NCBI GenBank assembly: GCA_032209605.1
Contig: JASFXZ010000033.1
Coordinates: 3,527,001 to 3,591,000, forward strand
Direction: 5' to 3'
Source of the DNA: Mactromeris polynyma
Taxonomy: Eukaryota; Mollusca; Bivalvia; Venerida; Mactridae
DNA length: 64,000 nucleotides
Part shown: positions 21,396-33,583 of the stretch, in pieces
Position numbering within the stretch: the stretch's first letter is position 1
How the letters are laid out: the number at the start of each line of letters is the position of its first letter
Notes under the pieces: generated by a model
Told to the model about the DNA's origin: nothing
The model's database searches: none
The model's input: the letters and a program-made list of their open reading frames with translations, nothing else
Position numbers and translations under genes: made by a program

Positions 21396-21744
21396 AGTTA
21401 AATATAATGTGTATTGTCATGTATTTAACTTCAGTCAATAACAGAAACGGCACTAAAACGGATTTGTATCAACGATGTAGGGATGCTTATAAAAAGCTGC
21501 AGTTAACACTATTGATACATGTATGATGAATCCATCGTCATATTGAGTAGTTTGCTAACCAGATCACTCCTCTAGATAACAAGGTTATACTGTATGCACG
21601 GCATGGGAATAATTATACAGTGTATTTGGTTTTCAAATTCGAAAATATTAAAATATTCAGTTTCATTATACTCAGTCTGTTATCGGAATTTCTTATGTGG
21701 AATATGAGTATTCCAGCTTATGTGGGATTGAGGAGTATATTTAT

Positions 21745-21865
21745 GTACCCCCCCCCCAAACTCACCCTTCACCCCACCCTTTAAACAAGGTGGGACATAT
21801 TGCTTTGCACATGTTGGTCGGTCAGTCCAGCCGTTTGTCATTAGACCAACCCTTGTCCGATGAAT
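21745..21865 (+). repeat. fragment of the poly-C-headed dispersed repeat
   Basis: A C9 run, then GGTGGGACATATTGCTTTGCACATGTTGGTCGGTCAG and AATATCTTGCGAACG. It shares order and words with 21061-21395 and 51853-52035. Confidence 0.5.
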
Positions 21866-22137
21866 ATCTTGCGAACGTCAAGGCGCCTGTACAACTATTA
21901 ACTTGTGAAAACTGCAGCCGTATGATACTACTAATATTATATATAGTATCTGTGAAGGCAGTCTCCGTTGGCCCAGGCGGGATCGTAGCGGTGGCGAGCA
22001 CACTGCCAGGCTGTCTCAGCCGCAATGATCCATCAAATTAAATAGTCAGATTTAGCCTTTATTTTCTCTTTTGTCCTGTTTAAACTGTTAGATATTCTGT
22101 TTGATTCCTTGCTAACACTTTTGTATCCGGACATGTA

Positions 22138-22291
22138 CTGTAAAACCTCAATACTAAGAATCTCCCCGTGATCATTGACGGTCTTAATATTGAGGTTGAA
22201 TAAAGAGCAAAACATTGAAAAACTTGATGATTGTGTTCTTAACTTCGAGCTGGCCATATTATTGAGGTGGTCTTTAAGTGAGGTTTGACAG
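22138..22291. mobile_element. TA-flanked MITE, AACCTCA family copy 1
   Basis: Ends CTGTAAAACCTCA and its inverted partner TGAGGTTTGACAG, flanked by TA on both sides. The interior includes TTGAATAAAGAGCAAAACAT, shared in inverted form with the copies at 30515-30658 and about 55683-55849. Confidence 0.75.
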
Positions 22292-22724
22292 TATACAATA
22301 TGTAAGTATCAAATTGGTTGGCATTCCTGGTACACGTAAGCCAATGCTTTGAGTGTTTCCTTTCATAAACTCTGAATAATTTGAGAGAGAATAATCAATG
22401 CACGTGTAAATACAAACAATTCTAAGTAAACATTCAAGTTTTTTGTAGTTTTACGCGTGACATACTCGTGCGTAATTATATTATTTTATTGTGTTGTTTA
22501 TACTCATCAAATTGGGATTTCTTTCTAATCAAAAAATCCATTGCGTGTTTGTTGAAAATTAAACTTGAAATCGTCTCCCCATTTACAAATAGGGTAGGGT
22601 GTCTATAACTATATTGTACACAATGGTATCTTTTGTTTGGGTAAGCATTCTATACTCAAAATGTAAATTCTTGAAAAACAATGAGTTTGAATCGTATCCC
22701 TTTTGAGTATTTTTGTGAATTTTG

Positions 22725-22907
22725 AGTCTGATCGGGTCAATATTATATACACGTACATGTAGTCTGATCGGGTCAATATTATATACACGTACATGTAGTC
22801 TGATCGGGTCAATATTATATACACGTACATGTAGTCTGATCGGGTCAATATTATATAGACGTACATGTAGTCTGATCGGGTCAATATTATATAGACGTAC
22901 ATGTAGT
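22725..22907 (+). repeat. 36-bp minisatellite, 5 copies
   Basis: Unit AGTCTGATCGGGTCAATATT plus ATATACACGTACATGT. The last two units share a C-to-G change (TATAGACG). It is open in frames on both strands, which explains the repeat-peptide frames there. Confidence 0.95.
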
Positions 22908-24247
22908 CCAAGTGTTATGTTCTACCTCTATGTCAAGTTGAACATGAATGTAACAATTGTTTGGTAGCCGAAGTAGTACGTGTATATACACAACATTGTA
23001 AGGATAAAATTGTGTGATGTTTAGGGGCTTGGAACAATATTGGTTTGTATATAACATAGCTATGTATCAGTCTTAACAACATACTTTTCTCAGCATCGGG
23101 AATTCAGAATGAAAACGATTTCACTATATTAATAATTTTATGACCTTCTGGTACCAAAGAATAAAATGACATCCTTTTGTCATGTCAACAACATGTTTCC
23201 AACTGGTGCACTCGACTTCATGTTTAATGGTGACACTAAGAGGCACAATACAAGCTCCTACACAGAGGAGTTTATGTGCCAGTTTATTCTCAGATTTGCA
23301 GTTTCTACTACACTACAGTGTATATTAAAATGATAGACATAAACAGTTTAGGTGCATAATGTTTCACTTTTAGCAGACGCGGTTTTAATGACTTTTCACG
23401 GAATTGCTTTCAATCTTAGAGTCTTTCAAGAACAAATTTCGAAGAATGCATCGCCCTAGTAAATACACGTATTATGTATTGCAAAATATTTAACCAGAAG
23501 TGTATTATATATAAACAACATATGATAGCCATGGCAAGAATTTTTCGATTTTTGTCGACCTTCAATGTCAAGAATGCTAGTATTTTATCACCTGTTCCAG
23601 ACTTTTTTGAAATACTCTTACCCTGGTCCTTTTTGCTAGAATTTCTGACATTTTATCTCCAATACATTATCATGCAAATCTACTTTTTGCCATTGGTGTC
23701 AGAAGATCGTACAGTAGTTTCTGACTATGATGGATTGGAGCATAACAGTTAAACGGTGTGAGAATACTTTCCTCCCTGGAGTCAGACCTCTTTGGGTTTT
23801 TGGTGCCGGAGACAACATAAAAACAGCACGTTCATAACAGCTGTTATGTGTATGGCACTTCACGGTTTATTGTATTCGAAATTAACTGCGGCGCATTTAT
23901 TTTCCAGATGAGGCAGCGCAAAAAAATGCGTATTTCTGTTATCGTATATATGTTACATAGATTTTTGTTGTATGAGATATTTTGCCGAAGTCGTCAAAGA
24001 TGAGTAATGTTTTTATTCTCCAAGGAGATCACTGGGGAATGATAATATTCCAGGAAGAAGTAACGCCCAGAAATTTCATTAACCCCGGGACTTTTTCTGT
24101 TTCTTGAGTAAACACAGACTTCGTTTTGTTTGCATTTCTTCGATTGTTTTCGTGTTTAAAGGCATGTTGCATGCGTGTTCAAACAGTGAACTTACGGTGC
24201 AGAGTTTGTTTTTTATTAGATCTTGCAAATTGTATAATTTCAGCAAG

Positions 24248-24610
24248 ATGGCAGACGACGGCTACGATTTCTTCGCGCCACAACCCAAGCCTCAACCAAG
24301 AGTTAAAAGTACCATGTTCGAAGTGGTACCTGATGCCTTTACCCAGAAAACATTAGAATTGACAGGAGATCACCGACGAGTTAAACGAGCAGCCGACACT
24401 CGTACACCTGCTAATGAAACTAGTACCACTGAAGAGGCGCCAGCGGAAGAAAAACCTGAACCTGTCGAGGAAGTAATCAAGCAATATGTTGTTAGAGAAG
24501 TTGAAGCTGAGAAATGGGAAGGGGTAAGATTTGATGTTGTAAAACTAGCTTCTACCCGGGGACAGCTGCTAATGTTTTTCGGCGCAGCCGTCCTAACATG
24601 GCTTTGCTAA
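24248..24610 (+). CDS. unrecognised 120-residue protein with hydrophobic C-terminus
   Basis: I do not recognise the family. The frame from ATG 24248 (AAGATGG, a good initiation context) to TAA 24608-24610 encodes 120 residues. It begins MADDGYDFFAPQPKPQPRV, has a basic patch DHRRVKRAAD (41-50), an acidic Pro/Glu-rich linker (about 51-75), then EVEAEKWEGVRFDVV, and ends in a hydrophobic run QLLMFFGAAVLTWLC (106-120). This layout fits a tail-anchored or disordered adaptor-type protein. The ATG follows TTGTATAATTTCAG, a plausible splice acceptor, so a 5' untranslated exon may lie upstream; the frame also stays open upstream to 24104. A strong donor-like GGGGTAAGAT lies inside codon 92 (GT at 24524), so a spliced form with a different C-terminus is possible. 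Base composition is visibly more GC-rich and codon-like than its surroundings. Confidence 0.62.
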   Translation: MADDGYDFFAPQPKPQPRVKSTMFEVVPDAFTQKTLELTGDHRRVKRAADTRTPANETSTTEEAPAEEKPEPVEEVIKQYVVREVEAEKWEGVRFDVVKLASTRGQLLMFFGAAVLTWLC

Positions 24611-25530
24611 ATCAGTGTTGTGCAAGCCAATTAAATCTTAATCGCCAAACCAACTTCTCTTCAACCGAAAAGTTTTTAACCTTGACACGGATTGGTTAAC
24701 CTTTCGATTAGGGGTACATTATCTTACCGAAATCCACTGAATTTCCATTTTGGATCTGGAGTGATTTTTTTATGTTGCACAACAAATCTTAACCTTCAAA
24801 ATTGCGCCAATCATCTTTTATCAAGATATTTCTTGTTTATTAACGTCCATGTTAAACTCAGCCCACAAACCTTTGTAGAGTGGATAACTGGAAATGTCTG
24901 AAATCGATATTTATGTTACGCTTGATATGGAAATTAATATTCATTAAATACAGTCATCCACAATGCTATCCTTTGAAGTTGTGCCTCAATGTACATACAA
25001 TGATCTGCGACAGATATTTCAGTTTGAAATATTTTTAGTTTGAGACACATATTGCTTAATACATGCCACGAAAGTGGGGCTAAGTTACATTGTATTCCTT
25101 TGATTAAACGTCAACTCAGAATGTCGAATATTTGCAACTTTAAGTTAACAAATTTCATTTACATAAAATGCTCCTCTGCTCGAGAATGTGTGTAATGTTT
25201 GCGATGTTGTCAGTTCTTGGAAGTTAAGTACTAGACCACGAGGTCTCTGTTTTTGTCACAATGAACCGTATATATTGTGGTTATGTACTGCTTCATTGCA
25301 GAATTTTATGTGTAAACGTTTGTATTAAATTTTCTATCATGCACTATTGACGTGATTATTTCTTCTGATGTCACAGTGACATGGGTTTGCTTAAAAGCGG
25401 ATCGTATGAATGGGGGTACTGTTTGATAAAAGTTTCGATAACATATTCCATCTTGTTCGGCGTTGTGTTTTCACAACAATTTCTTCCAGCTGCAGTTTGT
25501 TTGTTTGTTGTTTGAAATAAAACATTGTGT
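24611..25530 (+). other. probable 3' untranslated region and flank of the 120-residue gene
   Basis: AT-rich and with no convincing coding frame. AATAAA at 25516-25521, followed by the GT-rich ATTGTGTGTT, is a good poly(A) site candidate. ATTAAA words near 24630 and 25325 are alternatives. Confidence 0.35.
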
Positions 25531-25989
25531 GTTAACAAATTCATTGATCAATATTTCTGGACTTGGCAGCAAGCTAAGCAATGTTGAATGTTGGCGATTG
25601 TCCCATCCAAGAAACAAAAAATGGAGACTGGGGATTTTGCGACTCAGCATCAAGCGAGACAGTATCGTCCATCAGACGCACGCCATTGTAATGTATTGTA
25701 AACAGACGACCATGTTAGACATATCGTGAGTGAGAATGCAAATACATGTAAATGCTTACTAACAAGTCTTAAAAAATGAACCGCCATTTTGAATTTGGAG
25801 TACCTCGTATAGCTTCGCCTAATTATTTTTACATGTTCAGCAATGTTCGGTGTGGTTTGAACCGGTTTCCACAACCTTGTTTCGATAGTACAGCACCATG
25901 TTATTACAAATATGACTTTTACACTAAAAAAACATAAAAGAAGAACTACTACCGGCGGACCAGACTCTTTTGACCAATATCGTTGACAT

Positions 25990-26214
25990 ATGACATTACC
26001 GACGACCGTGCTGTTTAGGCAACTAAATTATACAATGCGGCCTTTCCAGAACGGCTTTTTCTCGAACAACAACTACTCTTTAGCTACAAAATCATTTTTT
26101 CCTGTCGTAAGAAATTTACTATCAATTCAACCTCTACAGAGCAACAACTTCTCAACAACATCAAAGCTTTACGTCGCCCAACGTGTGTTGCTCTGGAGAG
26201 GTTACGCTGTACAG
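25990..26214 (+). CDS. possible first coding exon with mitochondrial-type presequence
   Basis: The open frame from ATG 25990 (or the better-context ATG at 26035, ACAATGC) encodes about 75 residues with several Arg/Lys and no Asp or Glu. It is rich in Ser, Asn, Phe and Leu and includes NNFSTTSKLYVAQRVLLWR. That composition is typical of a mitochondrial targeting peptide. CAG|GTCGAT at 26215 or GAG|GTTACG at about 26201 could serve as donor; otherwise the frame runs to a stop at 26241. No downstream exon was identified, so the product is unknown and the frame could be fortuitous. Confidence 0.33.
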
Positions 26215-27000
26215 GTCGATTGTTGTCATAGCAAGTTGTAATCCATACAGACTAGCGTACATTGTATTATATGAAGTAACATTACAAATAAATAAGAAGA
26301 AACAAATAAACTGTATTATGTGCATGAAAAAATGTTTGGTATGTCTTTGATATTCCAAAATAATTATAGTCTACCATGTGTTCCTATATTTTCTGGCCAA
26401 TATATCAATTTTCCAATTTCTTGGCAAAGCGTTGCATATCGATCAGCATCGAGCATGGGCATATTATTCATTTATTGCTCACATGTCATAAAATTACTGA
26501 CATCAGACGATTTCTGACATCAGACGATTTCCACGTAGTCTGCAATAATATAAACGATAAAAGAAGATTCACTCGATCGAACATCACATCGTTAGTCATA
26601 ATATTATTACCTCCCCTTGTAAAAAAACCCAGGTTACCATGGAAACCAGGAATACGCGTGAATATCGGCAATAAAAGTATAATGCTTAATTGTTTTGAAA
26701 TCGAATCGTTTGTTTTCATTTTCTTACGTGGCTGGGAGTAATCAGAACTCAATATAACGATTCGTTGAGGGATTGACGTTGTCTTCAGGCGTATGAACTT
26801 TTGGTTGCAGTGTTACGGATATCGCTACCAGATTAACGAAGTTTTAGACAGGTTTTGACTGAGTTCCAAATTGCCTTCACCTTTCAAACTTGTCTAATTA
26901 AAATATATTTCTATAATGAAATCAGGTGTTTCTGGCTTACTGAGTATTGGTTTGTTTTGTTTTAATTCGGAGTTATTTATTTAACATCGAATAAGAAACA

Positions 27001-27063
27001 ATATGGTACGACTGTTATATGGTACGACTGTTATATGGTACGACTGTTATATGGTACGACTGT
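27001..27063 (+). repeat. 16-bp tandem repeat, 4 copies
   Basis: ATATGGTACGACTGTT repeated four times without mismatch apart from the final base pair. Confidence 0.95.
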
Positions 27064-27084
27064 ATCACTTACATCTTCCTGTGT

Positions 27085-27175
27085 TACTCACCAGTGTCAG
27101 CGTCAGGCTCGGAGATTAACCTTGCCCTAGGCGGTATTCGAACTCGGTGTTTCCGAATCTGAAGTTGGCGATATA
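27085..27175 (-). mobile_element. possible partial tRNA-like SINE
   Basis: The minus strand reads CACCGAGTTCGAATACCGCC, which resembles a B box with flanking T stem. No convincing A box or tail was found. Confidence 0.3.
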
Positions 27176-29376
27176 TCCCTTAATAACTGCGTTTCGTTTT
27201 TATCATTTTGATGCGAAATGTTGGGGCCGTTCTAATCGTGGCTGATTCTGTCTTCTCGCTTTTGAGCTCATTGTGTTAATTCCAAGTTTGATTCACATTC
27301 GCCGATAACATAGTAAATATAAATTTTGATTAAGAGTTTTATCAACACGATATTTGATACTCAATTGAATATAAAATATATAATGAACAGTTTTATCAAT
27401 TTTTTACTCAGTTCGGACTATAGGGATTTATAACAATAATGTATTTTATTTTAGTATAGTTTAGTTCCATTGGACTCAGTGCTTGCCAAAGTTATTGTTA
27501 CTTTTCCCTATGGTTTTGGAAATTTATGAATAAAAATAGTTCTCAAGTATTAAATTCGTCATTAAATTATAACTGAAAACATGTTATATAGGATTTACTG
27601 TACAGCGTATAGAACTGACAAGTGTACTTCAGTAGAAAGAAGCCTTGCTTGATTTACACACACTCTGAGCATTGACTTAGAGTCCATAAAATTGATGTAT
27701 ATACGTTGATAATTGAGAATTCAATTCAGTTTAGAAACTAATGTGGCTGCATGGTCATATTGAGATAAAAATCTTATATATGGAATGTTTGTCGGAAATT
27801 CTTCTTATTGCCATGGTAATAACATTTTTTTTTTAATTTCACAAATAATGCATTTTTTCTTACCCATGTACTTTGAAGAAGAAATCTAAATTCAAAACCG
27901 GTTGATTTCTTCCTCGGTTTGTGTAAATCAAATAAGCGTTCACGTCATTTACAATTATGATATACGACATTCTGTTAACACACTTGATGAATAGCATTTA
28001 GCTCTTCAAACACTGAAGTTACGAAAATGTGCAATTAATTTCATATGTCATATAATTTCAAGTTGATGTAGCGAGTGCAGCTCTACGAAGTGTTCATTGG
28101 TTACGCCCATCTATGATGACACAGGAGTTTGGCTCGTGTGAATATCTGCATTATTACAAATTGATTTCACAGATGGGTTTCGAATTTTTTCGTTGCAAAA
28201 CAATTTTGTTAATATACGCTTCCACTACAATATCGCGCTTTGTGCACGTGTAAAATCTACTCACTGAGCTTTGGAGTGTATATCACGTGCACACATATGT
28301 TATACATCTGTCAGGGCTACGTTTAACATTCTTGGATAACGTAGATGAATGTTAATTCTCTCAAGGAAACAAAATATCTCCGAGAAAATGAAACCGGTGT
28401 TGTCTCGAGTTTAGAATTCCAATGTTGTTTTTTGGTCTGTAAAGTGATGGTTGAGTGTGTACGATGTCCGCTTTTTAACAAATGTCCGGTCAGTGGTTTG
28501 TTACTGTAATTTTGTTGAATCATCTCAAAAAATGCTTTCCCGCATTGTCTGTCGCTAGGGATTTCGTTAATTGTAAATAAATATCTTTGATCCAATACAC
28601 AAGCTGGACTCTACTTGTCAGCCTTTAGGCCTATGTACAAACACGTGGTTATTTTCCTGATTTTGTTTAAAAGCTAACAAATGTCTCTCTACATAACTGT
28701 CTTTAATTTTGTTATTTGCTTTTCGTGATAGGATCATATTTCTTACATGTATGCTGTTGAAACAATATGTCATTTGTTAAAACATAAATTTCCTATTTTC
28801 GTATACCCGCTCATTCCGTGCGCGGTACATTCGTATGCGGTTTACACCGTATTCACACCAATTGACTTCCGGCTATGTTTTACTTACGCTCGATCCAGGG
28901 CGAAAAGTAAATCAATAATCCAATGTTCCTGAGAAAAAAGCTGAGCTCGTTGCATTTGTCATTCCTACATTAGTGTATGCCACTGTGTACTTTACGGAGG
29001 ATTTAACATAATACACGGTGTCTGTATGGATTTTATCTAAAAATTGCCATTTACTTCATAAATTCATTCAAGTTTCAACATTCTACCTCGCTCGTGCACC
29101 ACGTTTGATTTTGCTATACGCCGGCTGTATATTTAATAGTTCACGGTACGAAACGAAAATACAGTCTGAAACGTCGATGCTATTTGCATATTAAGCAGAT
29201 ATATTGATCCTAAGAAGAATTATTGCTAAAAATTGGGAATCATTGTGTTGGATGGTATAGGAAGAGGTGGTGTGACATCTGCCGTTTGTGTAACTCGAAT
29301 AATAAATTCAACATAATCTTTTTTAAATAATTTATGCCATTCATTACTATTGGACTAAACTGACCTACATTTTGAG

Positions 29377-29421
29377 ATGGCTAGCAGAACTCCAGTCAAA
29401 AAAGTGCCTATACATTTGCAG
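29377..29421 (+). CDS. candidate short coding exon MASRTPVKKVPIHLQ
   Basis: ATG at 29377 opens 15 codons ending CAG immediately before a consensus donor GTAAGTTG. It could be a first coding exon, or an internal exon using the AG before the ATG (TTTTGAG). I recognise no family in 15 residues. If real, the next exon lies beyond a very long intron filled with transposons, because nothing recognisable follows up to 64000. Confidence 0.35.
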
Positions 29422-30514
29422 GTAAGTTGTAGTGAGATGTTTTGATGCTATTAGTAATATTCAATAAATATCCTAGCTTGTAATCTCATTTTAAATCCAG
29501 CCTTTACAGGCGAAAGAAATTCGAGTAATGATTAGCTGTCGCGTGTGAAGACAATATTGTGCTTGAAGAATGGAAAAAAGATGCTGGATTATGTACCAGG
29601 ATGCTGTATTGTTGGCGTTACTTTACACCAAATGTATTTCATAATTTAATTACCAATTTAGACTATTACACAAAAAAACACAGTGTTATGCCCGAGGGTT
29701 GTAACAATCGTATCGATGTTAATTACAGTTTATATGTCCGTGATTACATGAACATCTGATGGGAAAAGTTAACACTGTGGTAATGCACGATATGTCTGTT
29801 CAATCAATTATTGATAATGGCATGTTGCACGCCACATTGATGATTTGCCTTTCACCATTTACCATTTGACATGTTGTCTGATTAATTATATTGTAGCATG
29901 AGAAACTATTGATTAACCTTTTACTAGACGATATAAAACTTGGATAATGATTACTAAGTAATCATTATAATCATTTATACTTGAACCAATGGCAGTATCA
30001 TTGAACAGTTGTAACTTTTATGAAAAAAACTGATACCCTTTATTTGGATTAAATATAAATATGTTTAGAAATCTTTCTCTGTTTCCTGGATGAAATTGAT
30101 AAAAACCCTTTACAAAAAAGTTAGATGTTTAAATTGTGTTGTCTACTTCAATCTGTGTTGCAAATGGCATAAGCCGTCTGTTGTAACATATACACTTAAA
30201 TCTAGGTCATAGACTGTACTGTGAAATCATTTACTATACTTCCGAGATTGGTATCTACATTGTACTCTTGAGCTATTACCAAATTACACTTACAGTGAAA
30301 CACTCTCTGAGCTTATTTATTATACATAATTCTACAGATGCTTTCATTATAATTTAATCATACATTTTGACACGTCCATATTACTGACATGTTGAGGACT
30401 TTGTATTGAGTTTGAGTATGACTAAGTGAATTTTTTTTCATCCTGCTGAGAAATTATAGATGCAACAGCATGTGCAAAGGTTAGTTTTGGTAACAAATGT
30501 CCAGCATGCATGTA

Positions 30515-30658
30515 CATTAAAACCTCACTTAAAGACCACCTCAAAATTAAGAACACAGTTTTCAAGTCCATATTTACTGTTTTGCTCTTTAGTCAACCTC
30601 AATAATAAGACCAGTGTTTAAGGGTCCCAATGGTTTTCTTGTTATTGAGGTTTTAATG
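30515..30658. mobile_element. TA-flanked MITE, AACCTCA family copy 2
   Basis: Perfect 13-bp terminal inverted repeats CATTAAAACCTCA / TGAGGTTTTAATG with TA on each side (144 bp). The interior has ACTTAAAGACCACCTCAAAA and GTTTTGCTCTTTAGTCAACC, matching the other copies in inverted orientation. TA target duplication points to the Tc1/mariner type. Confidence 0.85.
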
Positions 30659-31143
30659 TATGTATTATTAATAAGGGTTATCTAGTACTGTAACTGTACA
30701 GACCACAACATTTTGTTGACTCATTATCCATACCATAAGAATTTCTGTTTACAATCTTTTGTAATGATGAATCAAACAAGTATTTTAGAGAAGCACACTT
30801 TGTTCCATTCTTACCTGTAATCATTATGTTTAATATGGGAGGCATACTACTCCTCATTTATAAATATATATATATAATTATATATCTTTGTATATATGTG
30901 TCAGCACACGTAGTTGTTTACTTTGTGAAGGTGTCTACCTTGGCATATTGTCACACTGCCAGTGGCAAAAATAAACATTATCCAGGTACTCTGATTAATT
31001 CACTGTACATCACATACATACCTGTACTTGACTACATAGCTGATTATGTAAATAACGAAGACCTAATTAGTGATATATGCTTAGTAAGAAATAACAGCCT
31101 TGTAATGAGCACTGTATCTTATAAATGAGGATTATATGTATAC

Positions 31144-31336
31144 CAGGGGTTCCACTAGGTGCTGAATCTTGAGGGTCATTTTGATTACTTTTTATGGGAT
31201 TTGACCATTTTGTAGCCCAATTACCTATGATTGAGAGAAAAATTGACCCTTCAGCCAGAATCCTATGGGTCAAAATGTGGCCTTTTGGAAAATCCAGGGG
31301 TCAAAGTGTCAACTCAAGGGTCAAATGGAACCCCTG
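31144..31336. mobile_element. hAT-like MITE, CAGGGGTTCCA family copy 1
   Basis: Ends CAGGGGTTCCA and TGGAACCCCTG are perfect inverted repeats, flanked by GTATAC on both sides. Internal words GGTGCTGAATCT, AATTACCTAT and GGGTCAAAATGTGGCCTTTT recur in the copies at 35903, 59799 and 60562. Confidence 0.88.
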
Positions 31337-31471
31337 GTATACACTAATCTATACTAGACTGAGAATGTAAGACAGATATAGCCTAGGAATGTGTGTGCCA
31401 GTTCATATATATCTTAGCAAAGTTTGGTTGTGCCTTTAAGCATTTTCATCCGAGGAAAACAAACTGTTGAC

Positions 31472-31620
31472 CAGGGTTCTCACTAGACTCCTAATTAGGC
31501 TTTTTGGACTCCTATTTTTTCCCTGGGATTCCTGTTTCTTTGAGATTGTATGGAAGGACTGCAACTTTTTCCAAAAACATAGTTTGGGACTCCTGTTTTC
31601 AAACAGTAGTAAGAACCCGG
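31472..31620. mobile_element. hAT-like MITE, CAGGGTTCTCA family copy 1
   Basis: Starts CAGGGTTCTCACTAGACTCC and ends AGTAAGAACCCGG. It contains CTAATTAGGCTTTT and GGGACTCCTGTTTT, both found inverted in 34870-35111. Confidence 0.7.
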
Positions 31621-32658
31621 AGTTCTATTTCAATTTATTGCAATTTTGACTGTTTAAGAACCAGTAACATAAAATTACAATATAAAATCTCTAGAGATAA
31701 ACATTTGTCTGTATTGCTCGTTGCCACAGGGCTCTACGGGTATGTAGCCTATCATTTTCAAACAAAGCCAAATAATGGGATATTTTCACTTAACTTGCCA
31801 TAAAAGAGTACTATGACATTATTGTCTAGGAATTGTGTACAATTTAAACAAGTTAGTAGTTCATTGTTCAAAGCATAATCTTGTTTTGTTATCATGGTAA
31901 TCTTGTCATAGGAGTGTGTCATGTCATTGTGCAAATTTTACAGACTATTAGTCTTTTTATTTTTATGTAATGATGACGACCCTAGGTATAAAGATTTCCA
32001 TTTCGCTGAAAAAAATCGGCTTTGAAGTGAATGTAATATTATCATTAACGAAATCTTAGATTTATTTAGTATGTGGCAAAGCTGTGAAATAATGGGTTTT
32101 TTCGTGTGGAGTTTAGAGCAAGAGATTGAATTCTCGAGTCTTAACTGTGACATAAAACTGTATGAGAAGTGTTGTACACACATGTGTGTAGATGTAAAGT
32201 CTGCATGCTATCTTATTTCCCACTTATTGTGCTCAAGAGTTACATTTCGATGCTGATAAAAAAAGTGACAAGGAAAAATGTTACAAGATAAAGTCATGAC
32301 GATTATATTAACTTTGTTTGCGTGCTGTTAGCATTACGTTTGTAGATCTGATCGATTTAACTGGCACTTAGAACTTGAATGAGACTAAATGGTGTTGCCT
32401 TTTTAAGTTTTTATTGAAAATAAAAAAATTCTAAAATTGACACCTGGCAAGTAACTTTTTCTTCAATTTTCAGATAAGAAGTTAGGAAAGTAATTTGTGT
32501 CCATTAATCACTATACAATGTATGTGAGTGTAGTGAGGCAACATATATTCAAGTGTTAAGAATTTGCTGATTTTTGTATGCTCCCAGGTGTATGTGTTTA
32601 AGATCTTTAAAACACAAAAACGAGAAAATGTAGGGGTCATTCAGGGATCACCAATCTT

Positions 32659-33583
32659 CAGGGTTGGCATGGAATTTCCCTGGGCGGTATTTCCCAATGG
32701 TAATTACTGTTTTCCCAGGAAATACTCCAAATTAGTCAAAAGTGGGAAATACTACAAAATTAATCAAATACAAACTTTATTTTGGCAAAAAACCAACAAG
32801 ATACCGGTAATCGATACATAATAGTGATATGTTCAAGAAACAAACAAATAAAAATGCAATACATGAATTGATCACTACCTGCTTTCCCACTTATTGGACT
32901 GTTCATCTCCGAAAAGTGCGATTCTTGGTGAGTGTACTTGTTGATGGTTCACATTGAGACAGTTTACTAAGGTCACATTCATTCTCAGGCTGGGGATTGG
33001 ATTTGAAACATTCAATTCTGTCATTTCGCAGTCTATCACTCTTGGCACTGACAATAGTTCCACAGTCTTTACACTTCGTCCTTCCTAGAACCGTCCCTTT
33101 TCTTCTTAGATGTCATAAAAATACCATACTGGATCTCCTGGCTTCATGTTTTATGTACAACAGTCAAAAGTGGAATGATATTATATATGAATATGTTTTA
33201 CTGCAAACTTTTCCTATACATGACCATTGATACATTTCATGCAAATATTTGGAGTGAGTGGATGTTCTCAGGAATTCACTCTGTTTTGATGGTCCTTTTT
33301 GATGGATTGATTGTTCACCTGTGTACCAATTCATAGTTTCTAATGGTTTAGTAAACTGCCTTGGGCTGTTCTCATTGTCCCTTAATAATCACAATATCCA
33401 ATAAATTAGGGGTCATATTTTCACACCTTTACCTGCTAAATACAGAGATATAACTGTGCATTTGAGAAGGGATTAAAATTTGGTCTGGGTATGGTATCAT
33501 TCGAGAAACAAACAAAAATTGGTCTGAAAAGTATTTTCCAGTATTGGGAAATATCATCATTTCCCGCCTTTTTGCCAACCCTG
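32659..33583 (-). mobile_element. 925-bp internally deleted hAT-type transposon
   Basis: Terminal inverted repeats CAGGGTTGGCA / TGCCAACCCTG. The flanks CCAATCTT and CCAATTTC agree at 6 of 8 positions, consistent with an 8-bp target duplication. Subterminal regions repeat TATTTCCCAAT in opposite orientation. The middle carries a broken BED zinc finger on the minus strand (separate entry). CAGGG ends plus a BED finger point to the hAT superfamily. Confidence 0.8.
32890..33148 (-). pseudogene. decayed BED zinc-finger exon of a hAT transposase
   Basis: On the minus strand, GDPVWYFYDI is followed, after a frame change, by KCKDCGTIVSAKSDRLRND and RIEC, then a Ser/Thr-rich tail with a stop. Trp-aromatic, Cys-x2-Cys and the SAKS...RLRN pattern are BED-finger hallmarks. 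The expected His is Asp (one base change), and stops or a frameshift separate the halves, so it cannot encode a working transposase. No catalytic domain remains. Confidence 0.6.

Larger units (their letters stand above)
26242..29376. other. AT-rich non-coding stretch
   Basis: Apart from the 16-bp array (27001-27063), the SINE-like piece (27085-27175) and a 15-bp direct duplication CTGACATCAGACGAT at about 26498-26528, nothing coding or repeated was recognised. Confidence 0.4.
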
